Assembly (NCBI GenBank): GCA_033239525.1
Contig: BSYO01000026.1
Coordinates: forward strand, 2,170,001-2,234,000
Direction: 5' to 3'
Length of the DNA: 64,000 bases
From: Nepenthes gracilis
Taxonomy: Eukaryota > Streptophyta > Magnoliopsida > Caryophyllales > Nepenthaceae
Position 1 is the stretch's first letter. Every line of letters begins with the position of its first letter. Positions 62,603-64,000 of this stretch are shown here, piece by piece. The notes beneath the pieces were generated by a model that did not search any database, had not been told where the DNA came from, and was given only the letters and a program-made list of their open reading frames with translations. A program made the translations under genes and the position numbers.

Positions 62603-63385
62603 TCAGGGGCGCTTGGGAACGAATTTTCGTGCCCATACATGCTTCCCATTTATGGTAAACTTCATCTTCTCGGCACCTTGCAAGATCAACTCGACCTTTG
62701 AAGCCGAGTTCACAACAATGCGAGCAAACAAGGGTTGCTCGTTTGCTTGCACATCCTGCATTTGGACAGACTCGATGCATTCTCCATAAATTGTTGTGAA
62801 GAATTCTATCACTTCTTCCTTGGACACCAGATATCCTTTAGAGAAAGTGACAAACATCGTTCTGTCATCAGGGTGCACCTCGACCACAGCTTCTCTTCCC
62901 ATGTCGAAGGGCCTTGGGATCTTAGCGACATCTGCAGGGATTAAGAGATTGTTATTTCTCTCAATAGCTCGCTCCATGAGGTCCTTCAATACCCGAATGT
63001 AAAGATCAGCCACATACTTGGCCATTTTTTCAATAGCATCGTCTTTATTGTCATGGAAGTAGCTGGAAGAGATATCTCTCCTCGAGAAAGCACGAATCAT
63101 GGGAATGTCGATGTTAGAGGAGGAAGCATCAAATGGGGCTTTGGTGATCAAGTTGAGGCACACCACCGCCTCATCTGCTAGCATGTTTACCACCGTTAAT
63201 GGTAGACGCAGGATGTTATCGATGAGATCAAAGCAGCATGCTTGTTGCTCGAGCCAAAGGAATAATGATAACACATGCATCGATTCAATGGGGTCACGAA
63301 AGAGGTTGAACACGAGGATGGTGTATAATGCTCGGTCGATATGATGAAAGAGATTCAGCTCTTCATCAGATATTATAGCGTTCAT
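62603..63385 (-). CDS. Plant-specific RRM-like protein, copy B (shorter C-terminus)
   Basis: Predicted 260 residues from the ATG at 63385, the same ATG as in copy A. The second ATG of copy A is Ile here (MNAIISDEELN). All domains of copy A are present: the N-terminal helical part, then the RRM-like part with RTMFVTFSKGYLV, LFARIVVNSAS and NGKHVWARKFVPKRP. A TGA stop then replaces an AGA codon, so the proline-rich tail of about 20 residues is lost. By direct comparison 15 of 260 residues differ from copy A. The change at P186L lies in the RNP2-like strand. The gene is intact as a reading frame; whether it is expressed is unknown. Confidence 0.75.
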   Translation of the reverse strand: MNAIISDEELNLFHHIDRALYTILVFNLFRDPIESMHVLSLFLWLEQQACCFDLIDNILRLPLTVVNMLADEAVVCLNLITKAPFDASSSNIDIPMIRAFSRRDISSSYFHDNKDDAIEKMAKYVADLYIRVLKDLMERAIERNNNLLIPADVAKIPRPFDMGREAVVEVHPDDRTMFVTFSKGYLVSKEEVIEFFTTIYGECIESVQMQDVQANEQPLFARIVVNSASKVELILQGAEKMKFTINGKHVWARKFVPKRP

Positions 63386-63690
63386 GTTTAGTGTAATTTT
63401 AAATACGACAATGTAGGATTGATATCTCTCGGATTCCTTTTCTTATATGAGTAAAATTGTACTATTCTCTTGGTTAACAAGTGAAAATCCAGGGTAAATT
63501 TATAGGTTATAGATACACAAAAATTTTGGCAATATAATTATTAAGTTGATTATTTGAGGGATGATTTTGTTTTCAGATTGATTAATGACTTGTTATGGAA
63601 AGTTATTCATGATATTGATGGGTTTAGGAGACAATCACTCTCTAAGGGATGATTTTCCTGCAAAATAAAGACAAGGCCAGAGTCCCTACA

Positions 63691-63928
63691 TGCTCCTACT
63701 AAAATGCTTGTAGGAGTGCCTCTCACTTATTGTTGGCCATTAGATTTGGGATCCAATGACCATCATTTTATATTTTAGATAATTTGATACTTTAGCATTT
63801 AGACAGAAAAAATAAACAAAACTTATTTCCAATTTTTAAAAATATATAAAATGCGAGTCGTAGGATCATGTTGTATTCAACGGCTGTGTGTGAATGGGAG
63901 GGGCTCCTACGGGTCTCTGGATAGGAGT
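63691..63928. repeat. MITE-like element upstream of RRM-like gene B
   Basis: This is the counterpart of 44619-44860. Each end can fold as a small hairpin: CTCCTACTAAAATGC with TTGTAGGAG, and CTCCTACGGGTCTC with GGATAGGAG. It predates the duplication because both blocks have it at the same place. Confidence 0.55.
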
Positions 63929-64000
63929 CCTCTCTCAATCCAATATGGGAGCACATTTCATATTAACTACATGGGGATTGTGATGAAAATACAAGTTAGA

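Larger units (their letters stand above)
55068..64000. repeat. Duplicated block B (direct repeat of 36244-44930), runs off the window
   Basis: It is collinear with block A from the LTR to the last base of the window (TGGGGATTGTGATGAAAAT at about 63972 matches about 44903). The spacing of about 18.8-19.1 kb is what a tandem duplication of one long unit (about 36.24-55.07 kb) would give. It is slightly longer than A, mostly through one insertion near 57876-58112. Confidence 0.9.

Overview
This 64-kb window is nuclear DNA of a flowering plant. It carries two spliceosome genes with plant-type introns, a plant pectin methylesterase relic, a plant-only RRM-like gene family, and many LTR retrotransposons and small AT-rich repeats. 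The species cannot be named from sequence alone.

1-19.4 kb is the genic part. The 3' part of a SMU2/RED (IK-type) splicing-factor gene (exons 771-4555, +) is followed head-to-tail, about 1.2 kb later, by a complete CDC5 gene (exons 5725-19101, +, 953 aa predicted). Both products act in the spliceosome. The SMU2/RED copy has an in-frame TAG at 2643-2645 in an otherwise well-preserved reading frame. The second CDC5 intron is about 9 kb and holds a cluster of related LTRs (LTR-internal-LTR-internal-LTR plus an inverted copy). Introns of both genes and the sequence beside them carry copies of a GATAT/CGATATATCG-rich MITE-like repeat.

19.4-24.1 kb is AT-rich intergenic DNA with one short tandem array (period about 97 bp).

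24.1-30.0 kb is a broken pectin methylesterase gene (-). One insertion is a 938-bp solo LTR with a perfect 5-bp target duplication. The other is a 3.6-kb LTR element whose pol region has been replaced by intron-poor fragments of two host genes: an aldo-keto reductase and a BAH/agenet chromatin-reader protein. This chimeric element is the most interesting object in the window.

30.4-36.24 kb is a decayed Tat-type Ty3/gypsy retrotransposon (5' LTR, gag, protease, RT, two RNase H domains, truncated integrase), cut off inside integrase.

36.24-64.0 kb is a direct duplication. The segment 36.24-44.93 kb reappears at 55.07-64.0 kb, about 18.8-19.1 kb away. Each copy carries one minus-strand gene for an uncharacterised plant RRM-like protein near its right end. 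By hand count the two genes differ at about 3.7% of bases, against about 9% just upstream, so the coding sequence seems to have been under constraint since duplication. Between the copies lie AT-rich DNA, Del-like LTR remnants and one GC-rich broken coding stretch (50.56-51.42 kb).

No rRNA, tRNA, CRISPR or bacterial features were seen.
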